DNA of 64,000 nucleotides, from the NCBI RefSeq assembly GCF_900113735.1, contig NZ_FOQM01000005.1, forward strand, positions 186,001 to 250,000, read 5' to 3'. Below the pieces are notes generated by a model. The model was not told the DNA's origin. It made no database searches and saw only the letters and a list, made by a program, of their open reading frames with translations. A program made the position numbers and the translations under genes. Positions within the stretch are counted from its first letter, which is position 1. Each line of letters starts with the position of its first letter. The stretch is from Bradyrhizobium sp. Gha. Lineage in GTDB: Bacteria; Pseudomonadota; Alphaproteobacteria; Rhizobiales; Xanthobacteraceae. Positions 61,127 to 64,000 of the stretch are shown piece after piece.

Positions 61127-62485
61127 ATGACCCAGACTGAGATCTCCGGGGTACCGATCCCCGGCGCGCCGGTCGTCACAACGATGCAGGTGATCCCGGT
61201 CGCAGGCCGCGACAGCATGCTCCTCAATTTGAGTGGGGCGCATGCACCGTTCTTCACCCGTAACATCGTCATCCTCACCGACAATGCCGGCCACACCGGC
61301 GTCGGCGAGGTGCCAGGCGGGCAAAAGATCTGGCAGACGCTGCAGGACGCCAGGGATCTCGTGATCGGCAAGACCGTCGGCGCGATGAACAACATCCTCG
61401 CCGACGTCAGAACGACCTTTGCCGACCGGGACGCCGGCGGCCGCGGCAAGCAGACCTTCGACCTGCGCGTGATGATCCACGCCGTCACCGCGATCGAATC
61501 CGCCCTGCTCGATCTGCTCGGCCAGCATCTCAATCTGCCGGTCGCAGCGCTCCTCGGCGAAGGCCAGCAGCGCAAGAGCGTCGAGACGCTCGGCTATCTC
61601 TTCTTCGTCGGTGACCGCAGCAAGTCCAAGCTCGACTACGTCAAGGGCGAGACCGGCAAGCCCGACTGGTTCAACCTCCGCCATCAGGAGGCAATGACGC
61701 CGGAGGCGGTGGTGCGGCTGGCGGAAGCCACGCAAGACCATTACGGCTTTGCCGATTTCAAGCTCAAGGGCGGCGTGCTCCGCGGCGAGCAGGAGATCGA
61801 GGCGGTCACGGCGATCGCCAAGCGCTTCCCCGATGCCCGCGTCACGCTGGACCCGAACGGCGCCTGGTCGCTCGACGAGGCCATCGGCCTTTGCAAGAAC
61901 ATGCACGGCATCCTCGCCTATGCCGAGGACCCCTGCGGCGCCGAGGCCGGCTTCTCCGGTCGCGAGATCATGGCCGAGTTCCGCCGCGCCACCGGCCTGC
62001 CGACCGCGACCAACATGATCGCGACCGACTGGCGTCAGCTCAGCCATGCGCTGCGGCTCGGTGCGGTGGACATTCCGCTCGCCGACCCCCATTTCTGGAC
62101 CATGCAAGGCTCGGTGCGCGTTGCCCAGACCTGCCGTGACAACGGCTTGACTTGGGGCTCGCACTCCAACAACCATTTCGACATCTCGCTCGCGATGTTC
62201 ACCCATGTCGGCGCCGCCGCCCCCGGCATGGTCACCGCGATCGACACCCACTGGATCTGGCAGGATGGCCAAGCACTGACGAAAGAGCCGCTCCGGATCA
62301 AGGGCGGCAAGATCGCGGTCCCGGATCGTCCGGGCCTCGGCATCGAGATCGACCGTGCGGCCATCGAGGCCGCGCATGAACTTTACAAGCAGCATGGACT
62401 CGGCGCCCGAGATGACGCCATGGCCATGCAGGATCTGATCCCCGGCTGGACGTTTGACGACAAGCGGCCCTGCCTCGTGCGTTAA
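61127..62485 (+). CDS. gudD: Glucarate dehydratase
   Basis: GudD removes water from D-glucarate (often also L-idarate) to give 5-keto-4-deoxy-glucarate, the substrate of the preceding enzyme. This 452-aa enolase-superfamily protein has the KxK base at about 212-214 (FKLKGG), metal ligands in LDPNGAW (about 242) and YAEDPCG (about 267), NMIATDW (about 296) and the histidine base in [10 protein letters not shown] (about 346). All active-site groups are present. A GGAGG site precedes the ATG. Confidence 0.97.
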   Translation: MTQTEISGVPIPGAPVVTTMQVIPVAGRDSMLLNLSGAHAPFFTRNIVILTDNAGHTGVGEVPGGQKIWQTLQDARDLVIGKTVGAMNNILADVRTTFADRDAGGRGKQTFDLRVMIHAVTAIESALLDLLGQHLNLPVAALLGEGQQRKSVETLGYLFFVGDRSKSKLDYVKGETGKPDWFNLRHQEAMTPEAVVRLAEATQDHYGFADFKLKGGVLRGEQEIEAVTAIAKRFPDARVTLDPNGAWSLDEAIGLCKNMHGILAYAEDPCGAEAGFSGREIMAEFRRATGLPTATNMIATDWRQLSHALRLGAVDIPLADPHFWTMQGSVRVAQTCRDNGLTWGSHSNNHFDISLAMFTHVGAAAPGMVTAIDTHWIWQDGQALTKEPLRIKGGKIAVPDRPGLGIEIDRAAIEAAHELYKQHGLGARDDAMAMQDLIPGWTFDDKRPCLVR

Positions 62486-62504
62486 AAAAACTCTGGAGGA
62501 AGAG

Positions 62505-63953
62505 ATGACTGCGATCCTGAAAAACTTCATCGGCGGTGAATGGGTCGACGGCTCCGGCGTCACCAAGAACATTAACCCCTCCAACACCAATGACCTCGTC
62601 GGCGAATATGCCAAGGCCGACAAGGCACAGACCGAGAAGGCGATCGCCGCCGCGAAGGCCGCCTTCCCCGCCTGGGCGCAATCGACGCCGCAAGTGCGCT
62701 ACGACGCGCTGAACAAGATTTCCACCGAGATCCTCGCCCGCAAGGAAGAACTCGGCCGTCTGCTCGCCCGTGAGGAAGGCAAGACGCTGCCCGAGGGTAT
62801 CGGCGAGGTCGCCCGCGCCGGCCAGATCTTCGCGTTCTTCGCCGGCGAAGCCCTTCGTCTGATCGGCGAGAAGGGCGCGTCCGTCCGTCCCGGCCTGGAC
62901 GTCGAGCTCACGCGAGAGCCGGTCGGCGTCATCGGCATGATCACGCCCTGGAATTTTCCGATCGCAATCCCGGCCTGGAAGATTGCGCCCGCGCTCTGCT
63001 ACGGCAACACGGTGGTGTTCAAGCCGGCCGAGTTGGTGCCCGGCTCGGGACATGCCCTCGCCGAGATCATCACCCGCTCAGGCATTCCGGCTGGCGTGTT
63101 CAACCTCGTGGTCGGCTCCGGCTCCGTGGTCGGCCAGACCCTGCTCGACCATCCTGATGTGGCCGCGATCTCCTTCACCGGCTCGGTGCAAACCGGCCGC
63201 AAGATCGCGCAGGCCTGCGTGCTCTCCAACCCGATGAAGAAATTCCAGCTGGAGATGGGCGGCAAGAATCCGCTGGTCGTGCTCGACGACGCCGACCTGA
63301 AGACTGCCGTCGAAGTCGCGGTCAACGGCGCCTACTTCTCGACCGGTCAGCGCTGCACGGCATCGTCGCGCCTGATCGTCACCGAAGGCATCCATGACCG
63401 CTTCGTTGCCGCGGTGGCCGACCGCCTGAACAGCCTGTCGGTGGACGACGCGCTCAAGGCCGGCGTGCATATCGGCCCCGTGGTCGACCAGAGCCAGCTG
63501 GACCAGGACCTGCGCTACATCAAGATCGGTCAGGACGAGGGCGCCAAGCTCGCCTTCGGCGGCGAGTTGCTCAAGCGCGACAACCCCGGCCACTACCTGC
63601 AGCCGGCGCTGTTCACCGAAGCCAACAACAACATGCGCATCGCGCGTGAAGAGATATTCGGGCCCGTCGCCGCCGTCATCCGCGCCAAGAACTACGAGGA
63701 AGCGCTGGCGATCTCCAACGACACCGAGTTCGGGCTCGCCTCCGGCATCTGCACATCGAGCCTGAAATACGCCTCGCACTACAAGCGTAACAGCGAGTCC
63801 GGCATGGTGATGGTCAATCTGCCGACCGCGGGCGTCGACTATCACGTGCCGTTCGGCGGCCGGAAGGGCTCGAGCTACGGCGCCCGCGAGCAGGGCTCCT
63901 ACGCACGCGAGTTCTACACGACGGTGAAGACCGCTTACACCTATCCGGGTTGA
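62505..63953 (+). CDS. 2,5-dioxovalerate (2-oxoglutarate semialdehyde) dehydrogenase
   Basis: The 482-aa aldehyde dehydrogenase oxidises the semialdehyde made by KdgD to 2-oxoglutarate, feeding the TCA cycle. Motifs are TPWNFPIAIPAWKIAPAL (catalytic asparagine about 150), FTGSVQTGRKI, the general-base glutamate in LEMGGKNP (about 250) and the nucleophile in GQRCTASSR (cysteine about 284). The ATG at 62505 has CTGGAGGAAGAG upstream. Specificity is inferred from context; the sequence itself shows an ALDH of the succinate-semialdehyde-like group. Confidence 0.92.
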   Translation: MTAILKNFIGGEWVDGSGVTKNINPSNTNDLVGEYAKADKAQTEKAIAAAKAAFPAWAQSTPQVRYDALNKISTEILARKEELGRLLAREEGKTLPEGIGEVARAGQIFAFFAGEALRLIGEKGASVRPGLDVELTREPVGVIGMITPWNFPIAIPAWKIAPALCYGNTVVFKPAELVPGSGHALAEIITRSGIPAGVFNLVVGSGSVVGQTLLDHPDVAAISFTGSVQTGRKIAQACVLSNPMKKFQLEMGGKNPLVVLDDADLKTAVEVAVNGAYFSTGQRCTASSRLIVTEGIHDRFVAAVADRLNSLSVDDALKAGVHIGPVVDQSQLDQDLRYIKIGQDEGAKLAFGGELLKRDNPGHYLQPALFTEANNNMRIAREEIFGPVAAVIRAKNYEEALAISNDTEFGLASGICTSSLKYASHYKRNSESGMVMVNLPTAGVDYHVPFGGRKGSSYGAREQGSYAREFYTTVKTAYTYPG

Positions 63954-63968
63954 TAGGACGATATCGTA

Positions 63969-63996
63969 GGGCGGGTTAGCGCAGCGTAACCCACCC
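63969..63996. repeat. Short palindromic repeat after the dehydrogenase gene
   Basis: GGGCGGGTTA and TAACCCACCC arms surround GCGCAGCG. GGGTTA..TAACCC elements are common intergenic palindromes in Bradyrhizobium-type genomes. It lies 15 bp after the stop and may serve as a weak terminator. The right end may extend beyond the window. Confidence 0.7.
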
Positions 63997-64000
63997 CGTC

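Overview
The window looks like a chromosomal segment of a Bradyrhizobium-type alphaproteobacterium (Nitrobacteraceae). It has high GC, alphaproteobacterial flagellar regulators (FliX, FlaF, FlbT), CtrA-type TTAA-N7-TTAACCAT boxes, very large (about 765 aa) flagellins of the kind known from the thick subpolar flagellum of Bradyrhizobium, and short palindromic repeats typical of that group. The genus is inferred from these features, not from a database search.

Region 1 (about 1-38 kb) is a flagellar cluster. It holds export genes fliO-fliP; a minus-strand block fliL-fliM-(DUF6468)-motE-large TPR protein; the rod/ring genes flgF-flgG-flgA-flgH; fliX divergent from flgI-flgJ-flgN-like; a FlaG-like gene; flaF with an unknown partner; two tandem giant flagellins; flbT; and the hook genes flgE-flgK-flgL on the minus strand. 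Between flgH and fliX sits a small non-flagellar insert (hydratase, dksA, NAD(P)-binding reductase with a divergent HxlR regulator). Between flbT and flgL lies a tight four-gene minus-strand operon: a glycosyltransferase-like protein, a PLP-fold enzyme, an ATP-grasp ligase and a PLP decarboxylase. It has its own CtrA box, so it appears wired to flagellar biogenesis. This is the most interesting unexplained system here; modification of a flagellar or surface component is a hypothesis. By eye, CtrA boxes precede fliX, one flagellin, flbT, the TPR gene and the four-gene operon. Sigma-54 type -24/-12 promoters precede flgF, flgI and flgE, which suggests the tiered order known from Caulobacter.

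Region 2 (38-51 kb) is ordinary chromosomal content: secreted MsrB, a DAO-type oxidoreductase, a SixA-like phosphatase, a UspA protein, a DUF1127 protein, a MocR-type regulator with candidate operators, YdcF, small membrane proteins, an MHYT-GGDEF-EAL c-di-GMP enzyme, two MFS transporters and a YciF-like ferritin-fold protein.

Region 3 (51-57.5 kb) carries envelope or secreted functions: a UPF0104 membrane protein, a large SGNH hydrolase, and the usual DUF1800-DUF1501 pair.

Region 4 (57.6-64 kb) is a D-glucarate/galactarate catabolic cluster: MFS transporter, LysR regulator, 5-dehydro-4-deoxyglucarate dehydratase, glucarate dehydratase and 2-oxoglutarate-semialdehyde dehydrogenase. Together these convert aldarate to 2-oxoglutarate. 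The window ends in a palindromic repeat. I saw no tRNA or rRNA gene, insertion sequence or CRISPR array.
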